Below, piece after piece: positions 1 to 7,793 of a stretch of 29,882 nucleotides of DNA. Source of the DNA: JBHJGU01 sp050331475 (GTDB lineage: Bacteria; Pseudomonadota; Alphaproteobacteria; Caulobacterales; Maricaulaceae); the NCBI GenBank assembly GCA_050331475.1, contig JBHJGU010000129.1:1-29882 (forward strand), in the 5' to 3' direction. How positions within the stretch are numbered: position 1 is the first letter of the stretch; each line of letters begins with the position of its first letter. The notes below the pieces were generated by a model. The model ran no database searches. It was not told the DNA's origin and saw nothing but the letters and a program-made list of their open reading frames with translations. The translations under genes were made by a program, and so were the position numbers.

Positions 1-2
1 CC

Positions 3-308
3 TTCGCGCGCGTACCCGGCACCGTGCCCGACGGCCGCGCCTCCCCGGACCTGCGCCACGCCGCGGTGTGCGTCGCCCCATGGGGCGCTGACGACCCGGC
101 CAAGACGGCCGCCGCGCTCAACCGGTGCGCCCGGTTTTTGCGCGGCCGGCTGGGCCCCAAACTCACGATGAAATTCACCCCCGATCTGCACTTTGAGCCC
201 GACGACAGTTTCGCCGCCGCCAGCGCCATGAACGCGCTCCTCAACAGCGCGGAGGTGCGGCGAGATCTCAGCCTCGAACCAGACGACGACGCGGCCGAAC
301 GCGGTTAA
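3..308 (+). CDS. rbfA: Ribosome-binding factor A (5'-truncated by window edge)
   Basis: RbfA binds the 30S subunit and helps mature the 5' end of 16S rRNA. The start lies before the window, and the frame is open from base 3. The visible part carries the family's C-terminal KH-like features: a SPDLRHAAVCVAPWG strand, then AALNRCARFLRGRLG, then KFTPDLHFEPDDSFAAASAMNALL, a layout recognised in alphaproteobacterial RbfA. It ends with TAA at 306-308. The truB ribosome-binding site (AAGGA, 307-311) overlaps this stop, so the two genes are probably translated from one mRNA. The infB-rbfA-truB-rpsO-pnp order known in many bacteria supports the call. Nothing looks damaged in the visible part. Confidence 0.93.
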   Translation, partial: FARVPGTVPDGRASPDLRHAAVCVAPWGADDPAKTAAALNRCARFLRGRLGPKLTMKFTPDLHFEPDDSFAAASAMNALLNSAEVRRDLSLEPDDDAAERG

Positions 309-319
309 GGACCCCCGCC

Positions 320-1276
320 ATGGCCAAACGCAAACGCGGCCGACCGCTTGACGGCTGGCTGGTGCTGGACAAACCCCTCGACATGACCTCCACCCAAGCC
401 CTGGGTGCGGTCAAACGTTTGCTTCAGCCCCAGAAGGCCGGCCATGCGGGCACGTTGGACCCGCTGGCGACCGGCGTTCTGCCGATCGCGCTGGGCGAGG
501 CGACCAAAACCGTCGGTTTCGCTATGGCGGGCGCGAAACGGTATCGATTTACGATTGCGTGGGGACGCTCCACCGACACCGGCGACGCGGAAGGCGCGGT
601 GATCGCAGAGAGCGCGGCCCGCCCCGCCCCAGACGCCGTGGAGGCTGCGTTGGCTGGGTTTATCGGCGAAATCGACCAAACCCCGCCCGCCTATTCCGCC
701 ATCAAGGTGGACGGGGAACGCGCTTATGATCTCGCCCGGGCCGGGGACGCCGTCTCGCTCGCGCCGCGCCGAGTGCGCATTGACGCGCTCGACCTGGTGG
801 CGGCGTCGGATGCGGAGGCGAGCTTGGAGCTCACCTGCGGGCAGGGCGTCTATGTGCGCGCGCTGGCCCGCGATTTGGCCGACGTTTTAGGGGTTTGCGG
901 GTACGTCAGCGCGCTTCGGCGGTTGGTCGTGGGGCGGTTCTCCGAAAATCAAGCCCTGACCCTAGACGCCTTGACGGATTTAAGTCATAAGCAGTCTTTC
1001 GACTTCCTTTTGCCCGTAGCGACCGCGCTGGCCGACATCCCGGCGGTGGCCGTTACGGCAGATGAGGCGTTTCGGTTAAGGCAGGGGCGAGCCATCGTCC
1101 TTCTTCCGCGACAGGTTGAGCGGCTGCGTGCGGCGTTTCGTCCCCGAACGATCAATGGGGAGGACGCGTCGCGAATGGCGTGGGCTCAAACGGCGGAGCG
1201 GCCGGTCGCCTTAGGGGAAGTGCGGGCGGGACGATTTCAGCCCGTTCGCGTGTTCAACCTGATGTCGGAGCCATAA
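320..1276 (+). CDS. truB: tRNA pseudouridine(55) synthase TruB
   Basis: TruB converts U55 of the tRNA T-loop to pseudouridine in the cytoplasm. The 318-residue protein has the family N-terminus (GWLVLDKPLDMTST, residues 12-25) and the catalytic block GHAGTLDPLATGVLP, with the presumed nucleophile Asp47. Other family segments are the KRYRFTIAWGRSTDTGDAEG strand near residue 73 and TPPAYSAIKVDGERAYDLAR. The C-terminal part is PUA-like and of usual length. The ATG at 320 follows AAGGA (307-311) with an 8-base spacer. It lies between rbfA and rpsO, with only 4 bases between its TAA and the rpsO ATG, which suggests a single operon. I see no irregularity. Confidence 0.97.
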   Translation: MAKRKRGRPLDGWLVLDKPLDMTSTQALGAVKRLLQPQKAGHAGTLDPLATGVLPIALGEATKTVGFAMAGAKRYRFTIAWGRSTDTGDAEGAVIAESAARPAPDAVEAALAGFIGEIDQTPPAYSAIKVDGERAYDLARAGDAVSLAPRRVRIDALDLVAASDAEASLELTCGQGVYVRALARDLADVLGVCGYVSALRRLVVGRFSENQALTLDALTDLSHKQSFDFLLPVATALADIPAVAVTADEAFRLRQGRAIVLLPRQVERLRAAFRPRTINGEDASRMAWAQTAERPVALGEVRAGRFQPVRVFNLMSEP

Positions 1277-1280
1277 CCTT

Positions 1281-1550
1281 ATGTCGATCACCACTGACCG
1301 TAAGGCCGAATTGATTAAAGAGCACGCTCGCGGGACCGACGACACCGGGTCTCCGGAAGTGCAAGTCGCGATCCTAACGGAACGGATCGTCAACCTCACC
1401 GGCCACTTTAAAACTCACGCCAAAGACAACCACTCCCGCCGGGGGCTGTTGCGCTTGGTTTCCCAGCGTCGTCGTTTACTCGATTACCTCAAAGATCGCG
1501 ACGTGGCGCGCTATCAAGCGATAATCGCCAAGCTGGGTTTGCGGCGCTAG
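1281..1550 (+). CDS. rpsO: Small ribosomal subunit protein uS15
   Basis: S15 is a primary 16S rRNA-binding protein of the 30S platform. The 89-residue length is exactly that usual for bacterial S15. The sequence has the conserved stretches DTGSPEVQVAILTERI, LTGHFKTHAKDNHSRRGLL and RRRLLDYLKDRDVARY. The ATG lies 4 bases after the truB stop, and GGAG at 1267-1270 inside truB can act as ribosome-binding site. It ends with TAG. In E. coli S15 represses its own translation through a 5' pseudoknot; here the gene is packed against truB, so that arrangement is unlikely to be the same. The next gene is pnp, the classic partner. Confidence 0.98.
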   Translation: MSITTDRKAELIKEHARGTDDTGSPEVQVAILTERIVNLTGHFKTHAKDNHSRRGLLRLVSQRRRLLDYLKDRDVARYQAIIAKLGLRR

Positions 1551-1565
1551 ACGCCGTCCGCTGCG

Positions 1566-1586
1566 CCGCGCGCGAGGGGCGCGCGG
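1566..1586 (+). promoter_or_regulatory. GC-rich hairpin in the rpsO-pnp spacer
   Basis: CCGCGCGC (1566-1573) pairs with the complementary arm 1579-1586 around a 5-base GAGGG loop, giving an 8-bp all-GC stem 15 bases after the rpsO stop. No T-run follows, so it is not a standard intrinsic terminator. It may be an mRNA end-stabiliser for rpsO or part of an RNase III-processed leader. Confidence 0.5.
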
Positions 1587-1597
1587 GTCTCACGTCC

Positions 1598-1620
1598 GAT
1601 CGCGCCGTCCGGGCGCGGTC
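1598..1620 (+). promoter_or_regulatory. pnp leader hairpin
   Basis: A 9-bp stem (1598-1606 with 1612-1620, one G-T pair) closes a 5-base loop GTCCG. It ends 20 bases before the pnp ATG, just upstream of the AGGA ribosome-binding site (1631-1634). In enterobacteria the pnp leader forms a stem that RNase III cuts, letting PNPase autoregulate its own mRNA. The position here fits that idea, but the stem is much shorter, so the function is inferred. Confidence 0.45.
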
Positions 1621-1640
1621 GGCTATCCGAAGGACTGTTC

Positions 1641-3773
1641 ATGTTCACCATCCATCGCGAATCCCTGGAATGGGCGGGTCGCACTCTGACGCTAGAAACC
1701 GGGCGCATGGCGCGCCAGGCCGACGGCGCGGTGTTCGCCAGCTATGGCGAGACTAGCGTGCTGGCCACCGTCGTCGCGGCGAAATCCGCCAAACCCGACA
1801 TCGATTTCTTTCCGTTGACCGTCAACTACCAAGAAAAATATTACGCTGCGGGTAAGATCCCTGGTGGGTATTTCAAGCGTGAAGGCCGTCCCACCGAACG
1901 GGAAACCTTGATTTCGCGGCTAACAGATCGGCCCATCCGGCCGCTTTTTCCCAAAGGGTTTAAAAACGAAGTTCAAGTCGTCATCAACGTCTTGAGCTAT
2001 GACATGGAAAACGACCCCGACATTTTGGGCATGGTGGCCGCCTCCGCGGCGCTGACCCTGTCGGGCGTGCCGTTCTTCGGCCCCATCGGCGCGGCGCGCG
2101 TGGGCGTGATCGGCGAGGATTTCGTCATTAACCCCACCCCCGAAGCCATGGCCGAGAGCAAGCTCGACCTCGTGGTTGCGGGCACCGCGGATGCGGTGAT
2201 GATGGTGGAGTCCCAAGCCGACGAACTCTCTGAAGCGCAAATGCTTGGTGCGGTGATGGCCGGCCACCAGGCCTTCGCCCCGGTGTTGGACGCCATTATC
2301 AAGCTCGCGGAAAAGGGTGCGAAAGACCCTTGGGATTTCACGCCCGAGGATCATTCCGCGCTCAAGGCGCAAATGGCGGATTTGATCAGCGCCGATCTCT
2401 CAGCGGCTTACAAAATCAGCGACAAGGTGGAGCGCCAAGCCGCTGTCGCCACGGCGAAAGACAAAGCCGCCGCCGCCTTGGTCGCTACGGAAGAGCGTCC
2501 CGACGGCGCCGCGCCCTCGGTATTCGGCTCGGTGTTCAAATCGCTCGAGGCGGATGTGGTGCGCGGGGACATCATCAAGACCGGCGTGCGCATTGACGGC
2601 CGCAAGCTTGATGAGGTCCGCCCGATCGTGTCCGAAGTGGGCGTGCTGCCGCGCACCCACGGCTCGGCGCTGTTCACCCGCGGGGAGACCCAGGCCCTGG
2701 TGGTCGCCACCTTGGGCACCGGGGAAGATGAGCAATACATCGACACGCTGGACGGGACGCGGAAAGAAAACTTCCTGCTGCACTACAACTTCCCGCCCTT
2801 CTCGGTCGGTGAAGTGGGACGCATGGGCGGACCAGGCCGGCGCGAGATCGGTCACGGTAAGCTCGCCTGGCGGGCGATGAAGGCTGTGCTGCCCGAGACG
2901 AAGGATTTCCCCTACACCTTGCGCTTAGTGTCGGAGATTTTTGAATCCAACGGGTCCTCCTCAATGGCCACGGTGTGCGGCTCCGCATTGGCGCTGATGG
3001 ATGCGGGCGTGCCGATCAAACGGCCCGTGTCCGGCATCGCCATGGGCTTGATCAAGGACCCGGACGGGGTGGCTGTGCTCTCCGACATTCTCGGCGACGA
3101 GGACCATTTGGGCGATATGGACTTCAAGGTCGCCGGTACGGATGCGGGCGTCACTTCGCTGCAGATGGACATCAAAATCGCCGGCATCACCGAGGACATT
3201 ATGCGCACCGCGCTCGACCAAGCGAAGGGCGGCCGCATGCACATTCTTGAGGAGATGAACAAGGCGCTCTCCGGCGCCCGCGGCGAGTTGGGCCAGTTCG
3301 CCCCGCGCATCGAGACAATCTCGATCCCGGTGGACAAAATCCGCGAGGTTATCGGCTCCGGCGGCAAGGTGATCCGAGAGATCACCGAGACCACCGGCAC
3401 CAAGATCGATATCGGCGAAGACGGCACGATCAAAATCGCCGCCGCGGACGGCGACGCCAACAAAAAGGCGATGGATTGGATCAAAGGCATCGCGGCGGAG
3501 CCTGAGGTCGGCGAAATCTATGACGGTAAAGTCGTCAAAGTCGTCGAGTTCGGCGCGTTTGTGAATTTCTTCGGCCCGCGAGACGGCCTGGTCCATGTGA
3601 GCCAGATCAAGAACGAACGGGTCAAGCAAGTCTCCGACGTGCTCAAAGAAGGCGACAGCGTCAAAGTCAAACTGTTGGGCTTTGACGATCGGGGCAAGGT
3701 GCGCCTGTCCATGAAGGTCGTCGATCAAGAAACCGGCGCGGACTTGGAAGCGGAAGACGCCGCTGACGCGTGA
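1641..3773 (+). CDS. pnp: Polyribonucleotide nucleotidyltransferase (PNPase)
   Basis: PNPase degrades RNA 3' to 5' by phosphorolysis and is a core degradosome enzyme. The 710-residue protein has the full domain order. The first RNase PH domain starts at the N-terminus, with the FFPLTVNYQEKYYAAGKIPGG motif near residue 56. An alpha-helical linker follows (about 210-310). The second RNase PH domain begins near 315 and contains GRKLDEVRPI, FTRGETQALV and the active-site region SNGSSSMATVCG. A KH domain (IREVIGSGGKVIREITE, about 565-580) and an S1 domain (GEIYDGKVVKVVEFGAFVNF to KVRLSMK) close the protein. GAAGGA precedes the ATG by about 6 bases. The frame is intact and ends in TGA. Confidence 0.98.
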   Translation: MFTIHRESLEWAGRTLTLETGRMARQADGAVFASYGETSVLATVVAAKSAKPDIDFFPLTVNYQEKYYAAGKIPGGYFKREGRPTERETLISRLTDRPIRPLFPKGFKNEVQVVINVLSYDMENDPDILGMVAASAALTLSGVPFFGPIGAARVGVIGEDFVINPTPEAMAESKLDLVVAGTADAVMMVESQADELSEAQMLGAVMAGHQAFAPVLDAIIKLAEKGAKDPWDFTPEDHSALKAQMADLISADLSAAYKISDKVERQAAVATAKDKAAAALVATEERPDGAAPSVFGSVFKSLEADVVRGDIIKTGVRIDGRKLDEVRPIVSEVGVLPRTHGSALFTRGETQALVVATLGTGEDEQYIDTLDGTRKENFLLHYNFPPFSVGEVGRMGGPGRREIGHGKLAWRAMKAVLPETKDFPYTLRLVSEIFESNGSSSMATVCGSALALMDAGVPIKRPVSGIAMGLIKDPDGVAVLSDILGDEDHLGDMDFKVAGTDAGVTSLQMDIKIAGITEDIMRTALDQAKGGRMHILEEMNKALSGARGELGQFAPRIETISIPVDKIREVIGSGGKVIREITETTGTKIDIGEDGTIKIAAADGDANKKAMDWIKGIAAEPEVGEIYDGKVVKVVEFGAFVNFFGPRDGLVHVSQIKNERVKQVSDVLKEGDSVKVKLLGFDDRGKVRLSMKVVDQETGADLEAEDAADA

Positions 3774-3803
3774 TCCAGCGACCGAGCGTGTCGTGAGTTA
3801 AAT

Positions 3804-3832
3804 GGGTCGCGCCCCCTGGCGCGGCCCTTTTT
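3804..3832 (+). terminator. Intrinsic terminator after pnp
   Basis: A 10-bp GC-rich stem (3804-3813 with 3818-3827, one T-G pair) with the loop CCCT is followed at once by TTTTT (3828-3832). It lies 31 bases past the pnp stop and 17 bases before the end of convergent bioD. On the minus strand the stem is followed by ATTTAAC, a weak U-tract, so it may also end bioFD transcripts. Confidence 0.9.
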
Positions 3833-3848
3833 ATTGATCGGTCACCGA

Positions 3849-4544
3849 TTATCGCGTGTCCGGGCCGTCCAACGGCGCCGCGTCGGCCAATTCGCGCGCC
3901 CATATGGACGTCTCCGCGGATCGCGGCGCCAGGATTATCGGGGTCTCACATGCGCCGTGCCGGCTGAGCATGTCTGCGGTCTCGGAAAGGCTTGCGCCCG
4001 GGGTTTCGCTCTCGCTGACCACGATGGCGGCGAGTTCAAGCCCGGCGTGCCGCAGCACGGCCAGTCCGGTCAGCCCGTGGCTGACCGCGCCGAGATAGCT
4101 GCCTGTGACAAAAATCGCCGGCAGTCCCAGCGCCACCATCAGATCGAGATTAGTCGCGTTCTCGGTCAGCGGCGCCATGATCCCGCCGGCCCCTTCGATG
4201 AGCAGTGGCGCGGACGCCGCCGCGACGCGGGCCTGACACGCCTCGATAATCGCATTCTGGTTGAGTGTGGCTCTTTCTTTCGCCGCGGCGAGCGGCGGCG
4301 CCAGGGGGGCTGCGAAGCGCCAAGGCGCCATCGCTGCAAGCGTTGTGTCGTTTAAAGGGCGGTCGAGCGCGGCGATCAGCCGGCCCGCGTCGCTGTCGGT
4401 GGGGTCCGCCGGATCAAAGCCCGACATCACCGGCTTAAACGCGTCCGGGCGAAGCCCGCGGTCGCGCCAGGCGCGCAGCAAGGCCTCCGCTACATGGGTT
4501 TTGCCCAGCTCAGTGCCTGCGCCGGTGACGAAAAACGCGCTCAT
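3849..4544 (-). CDS. bioD: Dethiobiotin synthetase
   Basis: BioD carboxylates 7,8-diaminopelargonic acid with CO2 and ATP to form dethiobiotin, the step before BioB. The 231-residue protein begins MSAFFVTGAGTELGKT, the family P-loop at residues 8-16. It contains FKPVMSGFDP (substrate/carbamate loop region) and LLIEGAGGIMAPLTE, the conserved second motif. The C-terminal half has the usual FVTGSYLGAVSHGL segment. AAGGAG lies 6 bases before the ATG. The start overlaps the bioF stop (ATGA, 4541-4544), so translation is probably coupled to bioF. No bioB is visible in the window, so the last step must be encoded elsewhere. Confidence 0.95.
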   Translation of the reverse strand: MSAFFVTGAGTELGKTHVAEALLRAWRDRGLRPDAFKPVMSGFDPADPTDSDAGRLIAALDRPLNDTTLAAMAPWRFAAPLAPPLAAAKERATLNQNAIIEACQARVAAASAPLLIEGAGGIMAPLTENATNLDLMVALGLPAIFVTGSYLGAVSHGLTGLAVLRHAGLELAAIVVSESETPGASLSETADMLSRHGACETPIILAPRSAETSIWARELADAAPLDGPDTR

Positions 4545-5698
4545 GGAACGCTCCTTTCGAGGATTGGGTTGATCGCGCGCGCGAGCCGATCGACGTCGGC
4601 TTCCGCGTGCGCGGCGCTAAACGCGATGCGCAGCCGCGCCGTGCCTTCGGCGACCGTGGGCGGGCGGATTGCCACCACCAAAAAGCTTTGGGCCTCTAGC
4701 GTGGCTTGGGCGGCGAGTGCGGCTTCGGGCGCGCCCAACACCACCGGCACGATCGGACTTTGCGCGGTCGGCAGGCCCAAGGCGTCGGTGAACCGGCGCG
4801 CTAGAGCCAAAGGGCGGGCGCAACGCTTGGGCTCTTCGGCGATGATGCGTAGCCCCTCCAGCGCGGCGGCCGCCGACGCCGGCGGCAGGCCGGTGGAATA
4901 GACAAAGGGTCGGGCTCGGTTGCGGATAAACTCGATGATCGGCTCGCTGGCGCAGACATAGCCGCCATAACCGCCCAGAGCTTTGGAGAGCGTGCCGGTC
5001 GCCAGCGGGACCGGCGCGTCGGCGAACAACGCGGCCGTCCCGCGCCCCTGGGCCAGCACGCCCAGGCCGTGGGCGTCGTCGACCATCAGCCAGGCGTCAT
5101 GATCGGTGCAAACCGCGAACAATCCGTCGAGCGGCGCCCGATCCCCATCCATGGAGAACACCCCGTCGGTGAGCACCAAGGCGTGGCGAGCGCGGGCCCG
5201 GTGGGCGCGCAGCAGATGATTGAGGTGATCCACGTCATTGTGCCGGAAGGGGTGGATCGCCGCGCCCGACAGCTGAGCCCCCGCCCAAAGGCACGCATGG
5301 GCGAGCGCGTCGATGAACACCGCATCCCCGGGCTTGGCGAAGCACGGCGTGACCCCGGCATTGGCCAAATAGCCCGCGCCGAACACGGCCGCCGCGTCAT
5401 AACCTTTCCAACGCGCCAGTTCGGTCTCTAACTCCCGCAACAACGGGTAATCCCCAACCACCAAGCGGGAGGCGGTGGCCCCGGCGCCATAGGTCGCCAA
5501 CGCCGCTTGGCTGGCGGCGAGGACGCGGGGGTGGCGCGCCAGACCCAAATAGTCGTTCGAGGCGAAGGACAGAAGCCGCCGGCCCGAACGCTCCACCCAG
5601 GCGCCGTCTAGCGGCCGGGTCGGGTGCAGCCGACGGCGCAAGCTCACCGCCTCCAACGCGTCGAGCTTGTCGAGAACGAATTTTTCCAAGCTTTTCAT
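4541..5698 (-). CDS. bioF: 8-amino-7-oxononanoate synthase
   Basis: BioF is a PLP enzyme that condenses pimeloyl thioester with L-alanine to give 8-amino-7-oxononanoate (KAPA). I place the start at the ATG ending at 5698 (385 residues, MKSLEKFVLDKLDAL). A longer open frame runs to 5830 but would overlap bioA by 85 bases and adds no family sequence. Fold-type I features are present: SNDYLGLARHP (47-57), GAGATASRLVVGDY, the cofactor-binding DDAHGLGVLA (Asp207, His210), and the Schiff-base lysine in TGTLSKALGGYGGY (Lys239). It is divergent from bioA across a 47-base gap and translationally coupled to bioD downstream. Confidence 0.95.
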   Translation of the reverse strand: MKSLEKFVLDKLDALEAVSLRRRLHPTRPLDGAWVERSGRRLLSFASNDYLGLARHPRVLAASQAALATYGAGATASRLVVGDYPLLRELETELARWKGYDAAAVFGAGYLANAGVTPCFAKPGDAVFIDALAHACLWAGAQLSGAAIHPFRHNDVDHLNHLLRAHRARARHALVLTDGVFSMDGDRAPLDGLFAVCTDHDAWLMVDDAHGLGVLAQGRGTAALFADAPVPLATGTLSKALGGYGGYVCASEPIIEFIRNRARPFVYSTGLPPASAAAALEGLRIIAEEPKRCARPLALARRFTDALGLPTAQSPIVPVVLGAPEAALAAQATLEAQSFLVVAIRPPTVAEGTARLRIAFSAAHAEADVDRLARAINPILERSVP

Positions 5699-5703
5699 GG
5701 GCT

Positions 5704-5743
5704 CGGTGTCTTGCGCCTTTTCCAGGGCGCCGGCAAGACACCG
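5704..5743. promoter_or_regulatory. Inverted repeat between bioF and bioA, candidate biotin operator
   Basis: CGGTGTCTTGC (5704-5714) and GCAAGACACCG (5733-5743) are perfect 11-base inverted repeats separated by 18 bases. They fill nearly all of the 47-base space between the divergent bioF and bioA starts, ending 2 bases before the bioA ATG. Both mRNAs would therefore begin with a similar GCAAGACACCG leader. The geometry recalls the split BirA operator of other bacteria, but the sequence is not the E. coli operator or the BioR box as I know them. Operator function is inferred. Confidence 0.6.
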
Positions 5744-5745
5744 CG

Positions 5746-7011
5746 ATGACTGACGACCCCGATTGGCTCGCCGCCGCCCGCGCCCATGTCTGGCGGCCTT
5801 ACACGCAGATGAAAACCGCGCCAGCCCCATTGCCGGTGGTGGAGACCCGGGGCAGCCGGCTGCGCCTGGCCGACGGGCGCGACTTGGTGGATGGGATCGC
5901 GAGCTGGTGGACGGCGTGTCACGGCTATAACCATCCCCATATTCTGGCGGCTATGCAGGCTCAACTCGCGCGCATGCCCCATGTGATGCTGGGCGGGCTG
6001 ACCCACGAGCCGGCCGCGCGGTTGGCTGAACGTTTGGCGCGCGCGCTGCCCGGTGATCTCAACCACGTATTTTTCGCCGAAAGCGGCTCGGTCAGCGTCG
6101 AAGTCGCCATGAAGATGGCCGTGCAATTCTGGATCAATCACGGGGCCGAGGGCCGGACCCGGTTTCTCGCCTTCCGCGGCGGCTATCACGGGGACACATT
6201 TGCGACCATGAGCGTGTGCGACCCCGAAGAGGGCATGCACGCCCATTTTGGTCGTGCGTTGGCGCAACAAATCCTGGCGGACCTGCCGACCGATCCAGCG
6301 GGCGAGTTGGCCTTGGATCAGCTCTTAGCCGAGCGAGGGCCGGAGATCGCCGCCATCCTGGTCGAGCCCTTGGTTCAAGGCGCGGGCGGCATGGTGATGC
6401 ACGATCCTGAGGTGCTGCGCCGGCTGCGACGCTTAGCGGATCGGCACGGCGTGTTGTTGATCTTTGATGAGATTTTCACGGGCTTCGGGCGAACCGGCGC
6501 CTTCTTCGCCATGGAGCAAGCGGGTGTGGTCCCCGACATCGTCACCTTGTCGAAGGCGCTGACCGGCGGAGCGGCGCCGTTGTCCGCCGCGGTGGCGTCG
6601 TCTCACGTGTTCGAGGCGTTTTGGAGCGACGATCCGCTCAAGGCGCTCATGCACGGGCCCACTTATATCGGCCACGCCTTAGGGTGTGCGGCGGCGAACG
6701 CCAGCCTCGATCTGTTTGAGCAAACCGATTGGCGCGCTGAAGTGGCTCGGATCGCGGCGCGGCTTGAGGAAGGCCTGGGGCCCTGTCGCGCGCTCGAGCG
6801 CGTTCAGGATGTGCGTTTATTGGGCGCCATTGGGGTGGTGCAGCTCGACCGGTCCGCTGATCTTGGCGTGTTGGGGCCGCAATTCGTCGACCTTGGATGT
6901 TGGATCCGCCCGTTCCGGGACATTGTCTATCTCACGCCGGCGCTGAACATCGCCGACGCGGACTTAGAGCGTCTGACAGGCGCGATCGTCCACGTGCTAA
7001 CCCCGGGCTAA
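5746..7011 (+). CDS. bioA: Adenosylmethionine-8-amino-7-oxononanoate aminotransferase
   Basis: BioA transfers the amino group of S-adenosylmethionine to KAPA, forming 7,8-diaminopelargonic acid. The 421-residue protein has the class III aminotransferase layout. WRPYTQMKT (16-24) and the W-W-T-A-C-H-G-Y-N segment near 54-62 are BioA-specific. FFAESGSVSVEVAMKMA and GGYHGDT bind PLP phosphate, DEIFTGFGRTG holds the cofactor aspartate (Asp241), and TLSKALTGG holds the Schiff-base lysine (Lys270). HGPTYIGHALGCAAANASL follows as in E. coli BioA. It is transcribed away from bioF; its 3' end overlaps the moeB-like gene by 4 bases tail to tail. No strong ribosome-binding site is seen; the repeat arm occupies that position. 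Confidence 0.95.
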   Translation: MTDDPDWLAAARAHVWRPYTQMKTAPAPLPVVETRGSRLRLADGRDLVDGIASWWTACHGYNHPHILAAMQAQLARMPHVMLGGLTHEPAARLAERLARALPGDLNHVFFAESGSVSVEVAMKMAVQFWINHGAEGRTRFLAFRGGYHGDTFATMSVCDPEEGMHAHFGRALAQQILADLPTDPAGELALDQLLAERGPEIAAILVEPLVQGAGGMVMHDPEVLRRLRRLADRHGVLLIFDEIFTGFGRTGAFFAMEQAGVVPDIVTLSKALTGGAAPLSAAVASSHVFEAFWSDDPLKALMHGPTYIGHALGCAAANASLDLFEQTDWRAEVARIAARLEEGLGPCRALERVQDVRLLGAIGVVQLDRSADLGVLGPQFVDLGCWIRPFRDIVYLTPALNIADADLERLTGAIVHVLTPG

Positions 7012-7775
7012 TCGCCGCAAACCGCGCATGCCGGGTCGCGCGCTAGCCGGACGGTGCGGGCCTCAAAGCTCAGCCCGTCAAACAGCCAGAGCCGCGCGTC
7101 CAGCGTTTCTCCCGCGCCGGCGAGCCATTTCACCGCCTCCAACGCCATCGCCGCGCCGATGAGCCCGCCCAGCGCGCCCACCACGCCCGCTTGGGCACAG
7201 GTCTCCGCATCGGGGGGCGGCGCAGGCACCAGACATTGGTAACAGGGTCGACGCCTCGCGGGCGGTCGGTCCCGGTCCAGCCCGGACGCGAATAGGCCCA
7301 CTTGCCCGTCCCAGCGTTCGATTGCGCCTGAGACTAAAGGCAGGCCCAACCGGTGACACGCCGCGTTCACCGCTAGCCGGGTTGGGAAATCGTCGCAGCC
7401 GTCGACCACCAGATCGACCCCCACCAACAGGCGTTCGGCGTTCTCCGCACTGATCGCCTGCGCGATCGGGTCCACCCGGATATCCGGGTTCAAGGCGGTC
7501 AGCGCCTGCGCCCCGGCTTGGGGTTTCGCGCGGCCCACATCGGCGGTGGCGAACAGGATTTGCCGCTGCAGGTTGGAGAGAGACACCTGGTCAGGATCGA
7601 TCACGGTCAGCCGACCCACCCCGGCTGCGGCCAGATAAAGCGCCGCCGGGCCGCCTAACCCCCCGAGCCCTATGAGCGCCACATGGGCGGCTTTCAGCCG
7701 CTGTTGGCCCGGACCGCCAAGCTCCTTCAGGACGATGTGTCGAGCGTAACGCTCCAGTTCGTCGTTGGAAAACAA
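7008..7775 (-). CDS. moeB: HesA/MoeB/ThiF-family adenylyltransferase, MoeB-like
   Basis: This family adenylates the C-terminal glycine of a ubiquitin-like sulfur carrier (MoaD or ThiS). The 255 residues match E. coli MoeB in length and order: RYARHIVLKELGGPGQQRL at the N-terminus, the nucleotide loop LIGLGGLGGPAALYLAAAGVG (about 35-54), VSLSNLQRQ (about 64-72), and VDGCDDFPTRLAVN. The zinc-binding pairs are CYQC (about 175) and CAVC near the end, with TCAQAGVVGALGG between. The start appears to be TTG (7773-7775), with AGGA about 10 bases before it. It lies 18 bases downstream of the tetR gene, on the same strand. MoeB versus ThiF cannot be settled here, since neither moaD nor thiS is present. 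Confidence 0.85.
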   Translation of the reverse strand: MFSNDELERYARHIVLKELGGPGQQRLKAAHVALIGLGGLGGPAALYLAAAGVGRLTVIDPDQVSLSNLQRQILFATADVGRAKPQAGAQALTALNPDIRVDPIAQAISAENAERLLVGVDLVVDGCDDFPTRLAVNAACHRLGLPLVSGAIERWDGQVGLFASGLDRDRPPARRRPCYQCLVPAPPPDAETCAQAGVVGALGGLIGAAMALEAVKWLAGAGETLDARLWLFDGLSFEARTVRLARDPACAVCGD

Positions 7776-7793
7776 ACGGATCGAGTCCTGGGG

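Noticed and set aside
2961..3728. Minus-strand frames of 192 and 255 residues inside pnp
   Set aside because: pnp is intact with every domain in place; these are complementary shadows.
5699..5745. BioR box or E. coli-type BirA operator
   Set aside because: Neither the AT-rich BioR palindrome nor a TTGTAAACC-type half site is present; only the GC-rich inverted repeat is seen.
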